Positions 45,569-54,498 of a DNA stretch of 64,000 nt are shown here, one piece after another. The notes beneath the pieces are model-generated. The model worked only from the letters and a program-made list of their open reading frames with translations. It ran no database searches and had not been told where the DNA came from. Numbering within the stretch: position 1 is the stretch's first letter; the number at the start of each line of letters is the position of its first letter. The translations under genes were made by a program, and so were the position numbers. Source of the stretch: an uncultured Clostridia bacterium (GTDB taxonomy: Bacteria; Bacillota; Clostridia; Christensenellales; Borkfalkiaceae); assembly GCA_930990665.1 (NCBI GenBank), contig CAKNQN010000001.1, forward strand, positions 62,001-126,000, given 5' to 3'.

Positions 45569-46423
45569 GTGAAATTCACGAGCGGATTTATCAACATCAA
45601 CAAGCCGTCGGGTATTTCCAGCGCGGCGGCGGTCTCGATCGTGAAGCGGGTTACGGGAATGCCGTGCGGGCATATGGGCACGCTCGATCCGCTCGCGTCG
45701 GGCGTTCTGCCCGTGGCGTACGGGAACGCCTCGCGGCTGTTTTCCTATCTTCTCGACAAAGAGAAGGTGTATCGCGCCGTATTCCGTTTCGGCGTCTGTA
45801 CCGACACGCTCGACCTCGCGGGGGAAGTCCTGCAAGAGGGGGAGCGCGTGCCCTCGGAGGGGGAGATCCTCGCGGTATTGCCGCGGTTTACGGGGGAGAT
45901 CGGGCAGGTCCCGCCCGCTTACAGCGCGAAGAGCGTCGGCGGCGTGCGCGCATACAAGCTCGCGCGGCAGGGTGTGGCGGTGGAGCTTTCCCCCAAGCGT
46001 GTGCGCATCTTTTCGATCACTCTGACGGGCCGCCCCGACGAAAAGAGTTACGCATTCCGCATCGTCTGCGGGGGCGGAACGTATATCCGCTCGCTTGCGC
46101 GCGACATCGCCGCATCTTGCGGCACCTGCGCCCTGATGTCCTCGCTCGTACGGGAACAGAGCGGCCCCTTTGTTCTGGAAAACAGCGTCGCGCCGGATGA
46201 GCTGACGAAAGAGAACTGGGAAAGCTTCCGCATCGCTCCCGAGAGCGTGCTCGCCCTCCCCGCGCTTTCTTTCGAGGGAAAGGCGGCCGAGCGCATGCGA
46301 AACGGTCTGCGCGCTGATTGCGGCGCACAAGACGGAGAATACAAACTCTATTTTGACGGCGCGTTTTACGGCATTGCCGCGGTGGAAAACGGCAGTGCGC
46401 GCGCCAGGGTCAAACTGGTCTGA
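45569..46423 (+). CDS. truB: tRNA pseudouridine(55) synthase
   Basis: 284 residues. INKPSGISS at the N-terminus and GHMGTLDPLASGVLP with the catalytic Asp. Makes pseudouridine 55 in the T-loop of tRNAs. GTG 45569 follows CGGAGG. It runs into ribF with a two-base gap. Confidence 0.96.
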   Translation: MKFTSGFININKPSGISSAAAVSIVKRVTGMPCGHMGTLDPLASGVLPVAYGNASRLFSYLLDKEKVYRAVFRFGVCTDTLDLAGEVLQEGERVPSEGEILAVLPRFTGEIGQVPPAYSAKSVGGVRAYKLARQGVAVELSPKRVRIFSITLTGRPDEKSYAFRIVCGGGTYIRSLARDIAASCGTCALMSSLVREQSGPFVLENSVAPDELTKENWESFRIAPESVLALPALSFEGKAAERMRNGLRADCGAQDGEYKLYFDGAFYGIAAVENGSARARVKLV

Positions 46424-46425
46424 AG

Positions 46426-47310
46426 ATGAAAATTATACCATACGGTACGCAAAAATATGCGCCGCCCTGCATTCTGCTTCTGGGCTATTTCGACGCGATG
46501 CACGTGGGGCATCGCGCGCTTGCGGCGCGGGCAAAGGAGGTCGCGGCGGGCGCGGGACTGCGCGTCGGCATCATGACCTTTACGGGCGCCAAAAACGGCG
46601 GACAGGTCTTTGTCTATGAAGAGCGGCTCACGATTTTCCGCAAGCTCGGGCTGGACTTTGTCTATCCCGCCGACTTTTCCGATCCCGCCTTTCGCTCGCT
46701 TTCGGGCGAAGCGTTTTTGCAGCACGTCCTTTCGCAGCTGAACGTGAAGGCGTTTGTCTGCGGAGAGGATTTCACGTATGGCAGGGGTGCGGAATGCGGC
46801 GCGAAAGAATTGCGTCGTTTCGGCGAGGAAAACGGCATCGACGTGTATGTGGAACCGCTTGTATGTCCGGGCGGCGAGAAGGCCGCTTCGGCCGAGGCGA
46901 AGGCACTCCTGGACAGAGGGGACATCCCCGCGCTGGAAAAGCTGCTCGGCGGCAGATATTTTATCGAGGGAAAGGTCTCCACGGAGGGGCGGCACGTCGG
47001 CTCGCGCATCGGGTTTCCCACCGCGAACATCCACCTTTCCGCACAGAAATACCCGCTGCGCGAGGGAGTGTATGCCGTTTCGGCGAAAATCGGGAGAAAG
47101 GTCTACCGCGGGATCGCCAACTACGGAGACAGGCCCACTTTCGGAGACGGGCGGGTGATTTTCGAAACATACTTTCTGGGCTACAAAGGGGATCTGTACG
47201 GCAAAGAGCTCACCGTATACTTTGACTTTTTTATCCGGGAAATACAAAAATTCCACAGCGCCGGGGAGCTCGCGGCGCAGCTGAAAAAAGATCTGGAGAA
47301 GATACAATGA
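46426..47310 (+). CDS. ribF: Bifunctional riboflavin kinase / FAD synthetase
   Basis: 294 residues. N-terminal nucleotidyltransferase with GYFDAMHVGH (commonly GxFDGVHxGH) and C-terminal flavokinase with SRIGFPTANIH and NYGDRPTF. Converts riboflavin to FMN then FAD. Slightly short for the family. Overlaps the downstream gene by four bases. Confidence 0.94.
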   Translation: MKIIPYGTQKYAPPCILLLGYFDAMHVGHRALAARAKEVAAGAGLRVGIMTFTGAKNGGQVFVYEERLTIFRKLGLDFVYPADFSDPAFRSLSGEAFLQHVLSQLNVKAFVCGEDFTYGRGAECGAKELRRFGEENGIDVYVEPLVCPGGEKAASAEAKALLDRGDIPALEKLLGGRYFIEGKVSTEGRHVGSRIGFPTANIHLSAQKYPLREGVYAVSAKIGRKVYRGIANYGDRPTFGDGRVIFETYFLGYKGDLYGKELTVYFDFFIREIQKFHSAGELAAQLKKDLEKIQ

Positions 47311-48158
47311 TCAAATTCGGGCCGAGCGGCAACAGCGAAAGTTTTTACGCGCAGGGGTATGCGCATACCGAACAGTCGGCGCAGTTCGTGCGCTCGATGG
47401 GGTTGGACTGCTTCGAATATTCGTTCGGGCGGGGCGTCCGCATGACGGAGGCGAAGGCCCACTCCATCGGCGAGGCATTCCGCACCGCGGGCGTGGAGAT
47501 CAGCGTGCACGCGCCTTATTACATCAATTTCGCCAATCCGGAAGAGGAGAATGTGCAGAAGTCCTACAATTATGTGTTGGAAAGCGGCCGCGTGCTCCGC
47601 TGGATGGGCGGGAAGCGGTGTGTCTTTCACAGCGCCACGCAGGGGAAGATGGAGCGGGAAGAGGCGGTGCGCCTCACCGAAGAGCGCCTGAAAGTGCTGT
47701 GCGGCCTCATCTATGAAAACGGCCTGCAGGATCTGTATTTCTGTCCGGAAACGATGGGAAAACTGGCGCAGATCGGCACGCTGGAAGAGGTCGTGCGTTT
47801 TTGCAAGATCGATCCCGTATTTTTGCCGGCTGTCGATTTCGGACACCTCAACGCGCGCGAGCAGGGCAGCCTGAAGACGGAGCAGGACTACCTCCGCCGC
47901 CTGGAATACATGATCGACGAACTCGGTTACGAGCGGGTGAAACATTTTCATGTTCATTTTTCCAGAATCGAATATTCTGCCAAGGGCGAAGTGCGGCATC
48001 TGACGTTTGCGGATACCGTTTACGGCCCGGATTTTGCCCCGCTCGCGGCCGCGCTCAAACGGCTGAAACTGGAGCCGTATATCGTCAGCGAATCGGCCGG
48101 AACACAGGCGGAGGACGCTCTGGCGATGAAACGCATCTACGAACAGACTACCATATAA
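47307..48158 (+). CDS. Endonuclease IV-family TIM-barrel (AP endonuclease 2)
   Basis: 283 residues. Zinc ligands as in Nfo: H in SVHAPYYI, H in VFHSA, E in CPETMG, D and H in VDFGHLNAR, HVHFSRI with a later H, and E in SESAG. A true Nfo repairs abasic sites; this member may have a related DNA or sugar role since the family is broad. Coupled to ribF. Confidence 0.85.
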   Translation: MIKFGPSGNSESFYAQGYAHTEQSAQFVRSMGLDCFEYSFGRGVRMTEAKAHSIGEAFRTAGVEISVHAPYYINFANPEEENVQKSYNYVLESGRVLRWMGGKRCVFHSATQGKMEREEAVRLTEERLKVLCGLIYENGLQDLYFCPETMGKLAQIGTLEEVVRFCKIDPVFLPAVDFGHLNAREQGSLKTEQDYLRRLEYMIDELGYERVKHFHVHFSRIEYSAKGEVRHLTFADTVYGPDFAPLAAALKRLKLEPYIVSESAGTQAEDALAMKRIYEQTTI

Positions 48159-48217
48159 AAGCTGCCTTTTTGCGGCGTAAAAATCAGGGACAATTCTGCA
48201 AAAATACGGCGGTATAA

Positions 48218-48246
48218 TTGACTTATAAACGAAAATTTGCTAAAAT
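48218..48246 (+). promoter_or_regulatory. Promoter of the M24 peptidase gene
   Basis: TTGACT, 17-base spacer, TAAAAT ending seven bases before the ATG at 48253; predicted start of the transcript falls on the start codon. Confidence 0.85.
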
Positions 48247-48252
48247 ATCACT

Positions 48253-49308
48253 ATGGATAATACCAGAAAGATCTTTCGCGAACTGAAAGCGGATGCCATG
48301 CTTACGATCAGTTCCGATCTGCGCACATATCTGACGGGCTTTCCTAGCTCGTTCGGCCTCGTATATACCGACGCACAGGAGACGATTTTTTTTACCGACC
48401 CCCGCTATGCAGAAGGCGCCAAAGCGGCGCTCAAAGATACCTACATCAACGTGGAGATCGCCCAGTCGGAGGAGAGCGTCCTCGACTTTATCAAAGGGAA
48501 AAAGATCCGTCGGCTCGCCGTACCGATCGAGCGTGTCACCCTTCCGCTGTATGAGAAGCTGCACGCCCGGCGTTTCCGGCTTACGGACAGCACTCCCGCT
48601 TTTACGCGCGCCATGTCGGTCAAGAGCGAGGAGGAGATCGCCTGCATCGCCAAGGCCTGCGCTATCGCCGAAGAGGCGTATACGGAGCTTCTCGGCATGC
48701 TCAAAGAGGGCATGACGGAGAACGAGACGGCAGGCTTGCTCGAATATCTCATGCGAAAATACGGCGCGGAAGACCGTTCGTTTGAAACGATCGCGGCCTT
48801 CGGAAGCGGAAGTTCCGTGCCCCACCATGCGGCCGGGCAGACAAAGCTGAAAAAGGGCATGCCCGTGCTTCTCGATTTCGGCTGCAAGTACAAGGGGTAT
48901 TGTTCGGATATTACCCGCACGTTTTTGTTCGGGAAAGGGGAGGACAGCGAGGAATTTGTCCGCGCCTACAATGCCGTTTACGACGCGCACACGATCGCGG
49001 CCGATAAGATCCGTCCCGGCATGACCGGGCGTCAGGCGGACGCGTTTGCGCGGGACAAGCTCAAAGAGCAGGGACTGGACAAGTTCTTTACCCATTCGCT
49101 GGGCCACGGCATCGGCATCAACATTCACGAATATCCCCGTCTGAGTATGGCCAGCGACAACGTGCTCGAATGCGGCATGGTATTTTCCATCGAGCCGGGC
49201 GTCTATTTTGAAAACAAGTTCGGTATACGCATCGAAGACAGCGTGCATCTGGAAGAAAGCGGGCCCGTTTCGTTTATGAAGACGGACAAAAAACTGATGG
49301 TTTTGTGA
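48253..49308 (+). CDS. M24 metallopeptidase (Xaa-Pro aminopeptidase/dipeptidase type)
   Basis: 351 residues. Creatinase-like N-terminal domain followed by the pita-bread fold with the five metal ligands: D in LLDFGCKYKGY, D in CSDITRTF, H in SLGHGIGINIHE, E in FSIEPGVY and E in GIRIEDS. Removes residues before proline from peptides. No ribosome site precedes ATG 48253 and the promoter leaves no leader, so the mRNA is probably leaderless. efp follows. Confidence 0.92.
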   Translation: MDNTRKIFRELKADAMLTISSDLRTYLTGFPSSFGLVYTDAQETIFFTDPRYAEGAKAALKDTYINVEIAQSEESVLDFIKGKKIRRLAVPIERVTLPLYEKLHARRFRLTDSTPAFTRAMSVKSEEEIACIAKACAIAEEAYTELLGMLKEGMTENETAGLLEYLMRKYGAEDRSFETIAAFGSGSSVPHHAAGQTKLKKGMPVLLDFGCKYKGYCSDITRTFLFGKGEDSEEFVRAYNAVYDAHTIAADKIRPGMTGRQADAFARDKLKEQGLDKFFTHSLGHGIGINIHEYPRLSMASDNVLECGMVFSIEPGVYFENKFGIRIEDSVHLEESGPVSFMKTDKKLMVL

Positions 49309-49363
49309 GTTGGAAAATTTACAGGGAGCGGCGCTCCGGAAGTAATAAATAAGGAGAACAGTT

Positions 49364-49921
49364 ATGATTTCAGCAGGAGATTTCAGGAAAGGTGTTACCA
49401 TTGAGTACAACGGCAACGTGTATGTTGTCGTCGAGTTTCAGCATGTCAAGCCCGGCAAAGGCGCGGCGTTTGTCCGCACGAAGCTGAAAAACGTGGTGAC
49501 GGGTGCGGTTTTGGAGCAGACGTTCAACCCTTCCGAAAAGGTGGAAAATGCGCACATCGAGACGAAAAAGATGACCTATTCTTATACCGACGGCGAGTTG
49601 TACTGGTTTATGGACGACGAGTTCAACCTTACCCCGCTCAACTATGATCAGGTCGAGGATGCGCTCAAATACATCAAAGAAAATGACGCCGTGACCGTCC
49701 GTTTCTATAAAGGTGCGGCGTTCTCGGTGGAATGCGAGAACTTTGTGGAGCTGAAGATCGTGGAGGCGGAGCCGGGCGTGCGCGGCAATACCGCTACCAA
49801 TGCGACGAAGATGGCGACGCTGGAAACGGGCGCCAAGATCCAGGTTCCCATGTTCGTAAACGAGGGCGAAGTGATCCGCGTGGATACCCGCACGGGCGAA
49901 TATATGGAGCGCGTAAAGTAA
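49364..49921 (+). CDS. efp: Elongation factor P
   Basis: 185 residues. [15 protein letters not shown] at the start, [20 protein letters not shown] loop with the modifiable Lys, and the [28 protein letters not shown]-terminal motif. Relieves stalling at polyproline. TAAGGAG precedes ATG 49364. Confidence 0.97.
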   Translation: MISAGDFRKGVTIEYNGNVYVVVEFQHVKPGKGAAFVRTKLKNVVTGAVLEQTFNPSEKVENAHIETKKMTYSYTDGELYWFMDDEFNLTPLNYDQVEDALKYIKENDAVTVRFYKGAAFSVECENFVELKIVEAEPGVRGNTATNATKMATLETGAKIQVPMFVNEGEVIRVDTRTGEYMERVK

Positions 49922-49934
49922 TTCAGTTTTGGCA

Positions 49935-49965
49935 GAAACGCCGCTTTTCAGCGGCGTTTCTTTTT
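49935..49965 (+). terminator. Terminator after efp
   Basis: GAAACGCCGC / GCGGCGTTTC, loop TTTTCA, then TTTTT. Confidence 0.92.
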
Positions 49966-49978
49966 ACGGGAGGAGAAA

Positions 49979-50416
49979 GTGAAAGCGGTCATACAGCGTG
50001 TCCGGCATACGACTCTCCGCGTGAACGGGGAGCTTATCGCCGAGATCGAAGGGGGGCTTGCGGTCTATTTAGGTGTGGCACCCTCGGATACGGAAAAAAA
50101 CGCCGCGGCCATGGCGAAAAAGATCGCGGCGCTGCGCATCTTCGAGGACGAACAGGGCAAGATGAACCTGTCTGTGCGCGACGTACAGGGGGAGGTTCTT
50201 CTTATCTCGCAGTTCACGCTGTTCGGGGATGCGACGCACGGCAATCGTCCCAGCTTTATCGGCGCGGCGCGCCCGGAGACAGCGCGCCCGCTCTATGAGA
50301 GGACGGCGCGCCTTTTAGAAGAGGAGGGTGTGCCCGTCAGGACGGGCGTATTCGGCGCGGACATGAAGATCGAACAGTACAATGACGGCCCCGTCACCAT
50401 ACTCTACGAGTGCTGA
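49979..50416 (+). CDS. dtd: D-aminoacyl-tRNA deacylase
   Basis: 145 residues. SQFTLFGDA and the NDGPVT C-terminal motif (cis-Pro loop) mark Dtd, which removes D-amino acids from tRNA. GTG 49979 follows GGAGAAA. It is 57 bases after efp, past the terminator, so expression may depend on read-through. Confidence 0.93.
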   Translation: MKAVIQRVRHTTLRVNGELIAEIEGGLAVYLGVAPSDTEKNAAAMAKKIAALRIFEDEQGKMNLSVRDVQGEVLLISQFTLFGDATHGNRPSFIGAARPETARPLYERTARLLEEEGVPVRTGVFGADMKIEQYNDGPVTILYEC

Positions 50417-50491
50417 TGCGGATGGTTTCGGGCGGAGCATAGCAGCTGGAAGAAGCGGAAAAATTTCACAATAGTACTTGTGCGTATACGC

Positions 50492-50520
50492 TTGAAATTT
50501 TCAGAAGAAAAGAGTATAAT
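50492..50520 (+). promoter_or_regulatory. Promoter of the putative 6S RNA
   Basis: TTGAAA, 17-base spacer, TATAAT. Confidence 0.85.
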
Positions 50521-50526
50521 AGAATT

Positions 50527-50752
50527 ACAAACAACGGCGGGATATCTGCCTGCATAAGAAAGCATATGGTCTGCGGTGTTCGGAGTTCGAATTATCTTAA
50601 TCCACAATATTTTAACGGGAGCGCTTGTAAGTCCGTGCCGATAGGCAAGGTCTGTTTATGAACGGAAAGTCTGATGCGGCACAGCGGCGTACCCACCTGC
50701 GAGAAGCGGGTTAACACTTTTTCGTTCTGCGGCACATGCGGATCTTTTTTTA
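50527..50752 (+). ncRNA. ssrS: Putative 6S RNA
   Basis: A ~226-base non-coding transcript is predicted between the promoter at 50492-50520 and a T8 run at 50744-50751. The closing helix CUGCGGUG (50571-50578) pairs with CACAUGCGG (50733-50741) with one bulged base. It is followed 5' by UUCG and preceded 3' by UUCUGCGG, the arrangement seen around the central bubble of E. coli 6S RNA. An inner AGUCCGUGCCGAUA segment resembles the E. coli stem beginning AGUCC...GAGCCGAUA, and GUGCCG pairs with CGGCAC. A UACCCACC...GCGGGUU hairpin lies on the 3' side. 6S RNA sequesters sigma-A polymerase. The family assignment is by eye and needs a covariance model. Confidence 0.6.
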
Positions 50753-50783
50753 CAAAAATTTTGTGAAAATACAGTAAATCGGC

Positions 50784-50812
50784 TTGCCAATCTGCGGGTT
50801 TTATGCTATAAT
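50784..50812 (+). promoter_or_regulatory. Promoter of tRNA-Glu
   Basis: TTGCCA, 17-base spacer, TATAAT; about 100 bases of leader before the tRNA. Confidence 0.85.
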
Positions 50813-50917
50813 TATCAAGCAAGTTTCGGCGGACTACTTTTGTTGCAATGCTTACAAGAGAAGATACGGCATAGCGGTCAAAGCGCATCGGAATCCGACG
50901 GATCTGTTTTCAAATAT

Positions 50918-50992
50918 GGCCTCATGGTCAAGCGGTTAAGACGTCGCCCTCTCACGGCGAAAACCGGGGTTCGAGTCCCCGTGGGGCTACCA
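50918..50992 (+). tRNA. tRNA-Glu (anticodon CTC)
   Basis: Cloverleaf of 75 bases including an encoded CCA. Acceptor GGCCTCA pairs with TGGGGCT (G1-U72 and a second wobble); anticodon stem TCGCC/GGCGA with loop CTCTCAC; T-arm CGGGG-TTCGAGT-CCCCG. The CTC anticodon reads the GAG codon. Followed within 30 bases by a terminator. Confidence 0.93.
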
Positions 50993-51020
50993 TCATAGCG
51001 GGTGATAATTCAATTTCACC

Positions 51021-51052
51021 AAAAAAACCTCGATAATATCGAGGTTTTTTTA
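51021..51052. terminator. Bidirectional terminator after tRNA-Glu
   Basis: CCTCGATA-A-TATCGAGG flanked by seven A on the left and seven T on the right. Confidence 0.88.
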
Positions 51053-51068
51053 TTTTTTTCGGATTGCC

Positions 51069-51097
51069 TTGCAAAGTGGGTAAATAGATGGTATAAT
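51069..51097 (+). promoter_or_regulatory. Promoter of the GH112 gene
   Basis: TTGCAA, 17-base spacer, TATAAT; 59 bases of leader. Confidence 0.75.
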
Positions 51098-51156
51098 CTC
51101 TACGTTGCGAGAAACCAAACAGAAGGTTTCCAAAAAAAGAAAAGGGCAGGACAGTC

Positions 51157-53322
51157 ATGGGAAAAGGAAGAGTGACCATCCCCACAGACGAAAGTTTTGT
51201 GGAGGGGACAAAAGAGATCGCGAGGCTTTGGGGGGCAGACGCTGTGCGCGACTGCGACGGAACGGAACTTCCCCAAAATGTAACAGAGCTTGCAGATAAG
51301 GTGTATAATACTTATTTTGTCGTGCGGGGCGACAATGCGTGGGCAAAAGCGCATCCGGAAGAGACGCACCGCACCTTTCTGATGAGCGGACGCACACTTG
51401 CGGAAGGGGATACCGTACGCATCGAAGTTGCGCGCGGCTATCTTCCCGAGCAGATCGTACCCGATTGGGAGAATATCGGCTACTGGCAGGTATTCGACCG
51501 CACCGCCGAAAGAGAGACAAAGGAATGGTCTGCGGACGAAAAAAGCGGGTGCGTCACCGTAAAAGACGCACAACCTTACCACGAATACACGGTCAATTTT
51601 ATGGCAAAGGTAGTGTGGCATCCCGTGCAGATCTATAACTACCTCACCAACCACTGGACGTGCGAAAAGCAGAAGATGTACGATCCTGCCTTTCCGCACA
51701 CGGCAAAGTACATAGAGCGGCACATGGAAGAGTGGTGCGTGCAGCATCCGGAAACGAACGTCGTACGCTTTACCACTTTTCTGTATCAGTTTTCGCTGAT
51801 TTTCAACGAGAAGGGTAAAGAAAAGTATGTCGATTGGTTCGGCTACGGACTTTCTGCCTCGCCGGCGCTCTTGTCCGCGTTTGAGAAGGAATACGGCTAC
51901 GCGCTCTGTTCGGAAGATTTTGTGCGCGCGGGCAACTACAACAGTCCCTTCCGCAATTCCGACAAAAAGTTTCTTGACTGGATGGATTTTGTGCAGCGTA
52001 AAGTCAGTTCGACCGTGAAAGGGCTCGTTGATATCGTCCATGCGCATGGCAAAGAAGCGATGATGTTTTTGGGGGATGACTGGATCGGTGCGGAACCTTA
52101 CGGCAAATATTTCAAAGATATGGACCTCGACGCGGTGGTCGGCAGTGTGGGAGGCGGCGTGACGGTGCGCATGCTCTCGGAGATTCCGCACGTCAGATAC
52201 AGGGAGGGCAGGTTTTTGCCCTACTTTTTCCCCGATACCTTTTTTGAGGGAAACGAAGAAAACGCGGTGGCGGAGCTGAACAGGAACTGGACGACGGCGC
52301 GGCGCGCGCTTCTTCGCAAACCTTTCGACAGGATGGGGTTCGGCGGATACCTTTCGCTCGCGGCAAAATTTCCGAAATTTGTCCGAAGGGCGGGAGAGAT
52401 CTGTGAAGAATTCCGCGGCATCGTAGAAACGGCGAATCAGGGGAAACCGTACAGCGGACTGACGGTGGCGATCCTCAATGCGTGGGGGAGCTTGCGCTCG
52501 TGGCAGAGCCACATGGTGGCGCATGAGCTTTGGTATCAGCAGATCTATTCCTACCAGGGGATATTGGAAGCGCTGTCCGGCCTGGCCGTGGATGTGAAAT
52601 TTATTTCTTTCGACGACGTTCTGCAAAGGGGAATAGATAAGGATATCGACGTCATCATCAACGTCGGCGACGCATATACGGCGTTTTCGGGCGGTGAATA
52701 TTGGGCGGATGAAAAGCTCACGGAAGCTGTCCGCGCCTGGGTGCATGAAGGGCACGGATTTATCGGCGTGGGTGAGCCTGCGGCCTGTCGGAAAGGGGGC
52801 AGGTTCTTTCAGCTCGCCGACGTGATGGGGGTGGATAAGGAACTCGGCTTCACGCTCAGTGAAGACAAGTATAATATTGAAAAGAAGGAACATTTTATCA
52901 CGGCGGACGTGAAGGGTGAGATCGATTACGGCGAAGGCATGAAAAATGTGTACGCGCTGGACGGTGCAGACGTGCTGGACATAACATTTTCGGACAGGTT
53001 CAGGCGCAATGTGAACGTGGGTGAAGTCAAACTGGCGGCAAACGGATACGGCAGGGGCCGAGGGGTCTACATTGCAGGACTTCCGTACAGCGCACAGAAT
53101 GCGCGGATACTGTATCGTGCCATGTTCTGGGCGGCACATAAGGAAGACGAAATGTATCGTGCTTTTTCTTCGAACGAGCAGGTCGAATGCAGTTATTATC
53201 CGGACTGTGACAGCTATGCGCTTGTCAACAACAGCGCCCGCAAGCAGACGACGGTCTTTTACGATCGGAACGGACAAAAGAGGGAGATAGAGATCGGCGC
53301 AGGCGCAATACTCAATTTGTGA
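51157..53322 (+). CDS. GH112 phosphorylase (galacto/lacto-N-biose or galactosyl-rhamnose phosphorylase)
   Basis: 721 residues, full length for GH112 (Bifidobacterium GLNBP ~751). Landmarks: LWGADAVRDCDGTELP at the N-terminus, VVRFTTFLYQFSLIF, WFGYGLSASP, the catalytic acid D307 in FLGDDWIG (matches Asp313 of GLNBP), FLPYFFPDTFFEG, GGYLSLAAKFPKFV and the C-terminal GRGRGVYIAGLPYSAQNAR. The enzyme splits beta-1,3- or beta-1,4-galactosides with phosphate, giving Gal-1-P. The acceptor specificity (GlcNAc, GalNAc or rhamnose) cannot be fixed by eye; the rhamnosidase at the window start makes rhamnose worth considering. No signal peptide: intracellular. Confidence 0.9.
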   Translation: MGKGRVTIPTDESFVEGTKEIARLWGADAVRDCDGTELPQNVTELADKVYNTYFVVRGDNAWAKAHPEETHRTFLMSGRTLAEGDTVRIEVARGYLPEQIVPDWENIGYWQVFDRTAERETKEWSADEKSGCVTVKDAQPYHEYTVNFMAKVVWHPVQIYNYLTNHWTCEKQKMYDPAFPHTAKYIERHMEEWCVQHPETNVVRFTTFLYQFSLIFNEKGKEKYVDWFGYGLSASPALLSAFEKEYGYALCSEDFVRAGNYNSPFRNSDKKFLDWMDFVQRKVSSTVKGLVDIVHAHGKEAMMFLGDDWIGAEPYGKYFKDMDLDAVVGSVGGGVTVRMLSEIPHVRYREGRFLPYFFPDTFFEGNEENAVAELNRNWTTARRALLRKPFDRMGFGGYLSLAAKFPKFVRRAGEICEEFRGIVETANQGKPYSGLTVAILNAWGSLRSWQSHMVAHELWYQQIYSYQGILEALSGLAVDVKFISFDDVLQRGIDKDIDVIINVGDAYTAFSGGEYWADEKLTEAVRAWVHEGHGFIGVGEPAACRKGGRFFQLADVMGVDKELGFTLSEDKYNIEKKEHFITADVKGEIDYGEGMKNVYALDGADVLDITFSDRFRRNVNVGEVKLAANGYGRGRGVYIAGLPYSAQNARILYRAMFWAAHKEDEMYRAFSSNEQVECSYYPDCDSYALVNNSARKQTTVFYDRNGQKREIEIGAGAILNL

Positions 53323-53350
53323 GGCGTCTTATAGGGAAATCGATTTGGAA

Positions 53351-53391
53351 AAAAGCGGCGGCCCCTGCTTTTGCGGGGCCGCCGCTTTTTT
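53351..53391. terminator. Bidirectional terminator between GH112 and araC
   Basis: AAAAGCGGCGGCCCC / GGGGCCGCCGCTTTTT, about 15-bp stem with a nine-base loop and runs of A and T on the two sides. Confidence 0.92.
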
Positions 53392-53518
53392 GTCGTGAAC
53401 TCGGTATAGATAGTTTCTGCCCGCGCAAACGGTTCGGCTGGCGGATGCATGAACGGATGGAGAAAATAAGAATTGCTGCGATGCACGGCCGGGAAAAGAT
53501 GCGGGGCAAGGGGAAAGA

Positions 53519-54352
53519 CTACGCATTCAGATGATCTTCCTGTGTTCGGGAAGGGCTCTGACCCGTGATTTTGGTATACATGCGGTAAAAAGTCGTATAG
53601 TCGTTGAAGCCGCAACGGATGAATACCTTTTTGATGGGCATACCGTGAGCGATCAGCGATCTTGCAAGGGAGATGCGTTTGTGGTCGATGTATTTTTTTA
53701 CGCCGATCCCCATGGTATTTTTGAAGGAGTTGCAAAGATGAGACTTGGAAACAAAGAGTTTACCAGCGATCGAATCCAGGGATAAATTTTCGGACAGATG
53801 GATGTTGATGAACTCGAGAGCTTGCTGGATCAGCGGGGGCAGAGGAGAGCCTGCCTTGCGTTTCTGCTGTGTATCGCGGAGCAAAAGGGCTGCATAGATG
53901 GCGAACAAGACCGTATCGAAAATTCTTGCTTGTTCTTGCGGGGTGGGCATGGCGCGGATCCAGGCAGGGAGCTGTTGCAGACATCCGTTCAAAAAGCTGT
54001 CTTCCCGCAGAGTAAAGCACGGTTCCGGCAAGTCAGCCAACAGGGTCGGCATCTCTCGCAATCCGCAGCGGCTGAAATAGTTTTCCGTTGCATTGACGAT
54101 GACCCGGTCATAGATTTCCATATCCTTTAATGTGGCGATGTGATAATCGTGCGGCCGTATGATGAGGAAATCTCCTTCATGCAGGGCAAATGTCTTTTCT
54201 TCCGTCAGCATGTCGATGCTTCCGCGTATGAGGAGAAAGAATTCGTACCCGTCATGACAATGCTTAAAAAATTGTGCGCAATCGGGCGAACTCTCTCTTG
54301 CCAGGGAAAGATAATTGTCGGGGTCGCTCCTTATGAGCATCGTTTGCGGCAT
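53519..54352 (-). CDS. AraC-family transcriptional regulator
   Basis: 277 residues. N-terminal cupin sensor (residues ~20-100; HCHDGYEFFLLIRG, LHEGDFLIIRPHDYH) and C-terminal double HTH (residues ~175-270; LSLDSIAGKLFVSKSHLCNSFK and IKKVFIRCGFNDYTTFYRMYTKITGQSP). Likely controls a carbohydrate locus; it is divergent from the fragment gene and SGNH lipoprotein downstream. ATG 54352 follows GGAGGTAACC. Confidence 0.92.
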   Translation of the reverse strand: MPQTMLIRSDPDNYLSLARESSPDCAQFFKHCHDGYEFFLLIRGSIDMLTEEKTFALHEGDFLIIRPHDYHIATLKDMEIYDRVIVNATENYFSRCGLREMPTLLADLPEPCFTLREDSFLNGCLQQLPAWIRAMPTPQEQARIFDTVLFAIYAALLLRDTQQKRKAGSPLPPLIQQALEFINIHLSENLSLDSIAGKLFVSKSHLCNSFKNTMGIGVKKYIDHKRISLARSLIAHGMPIKKVFIRCGFNDYTTFYRMYTKITGQSPSRTQEDHLNA

Positions 54353-54437
54353 ATCCGGTTACCTCCTGTGTCGGTGATTGGTCAAATTTGTCTTATACAG
54401 ACCGTAAGAAATGCAATCTAAATGAAAAAAAACGCAA

Positions 54438-54466
54438 TTGACATGGTAAAAGTTATCTTCTATAAT
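54438..54466 (+). promoter_or_regulatory. Consensus promoter upstream of the chimeric fragment
   Basis: TTGACA, 17-base spacer, TATAAT: a perfect match at both hexamers, divergent from the araC gene. Confidence 0.92.
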
Positions 54467-54498
54467 AGAGGAAAAGCAGTAAAAAGGAAGGCATTGCA

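Noticed and set aside
50527-50752. SRP RNA, RNase P RNA or tmRNA
   Set aside because: No GGUCAGG/GGAAGCAGC loop of SRP RNA, no RNase P core motifs and no tag-peptide or tRNA-like ends.
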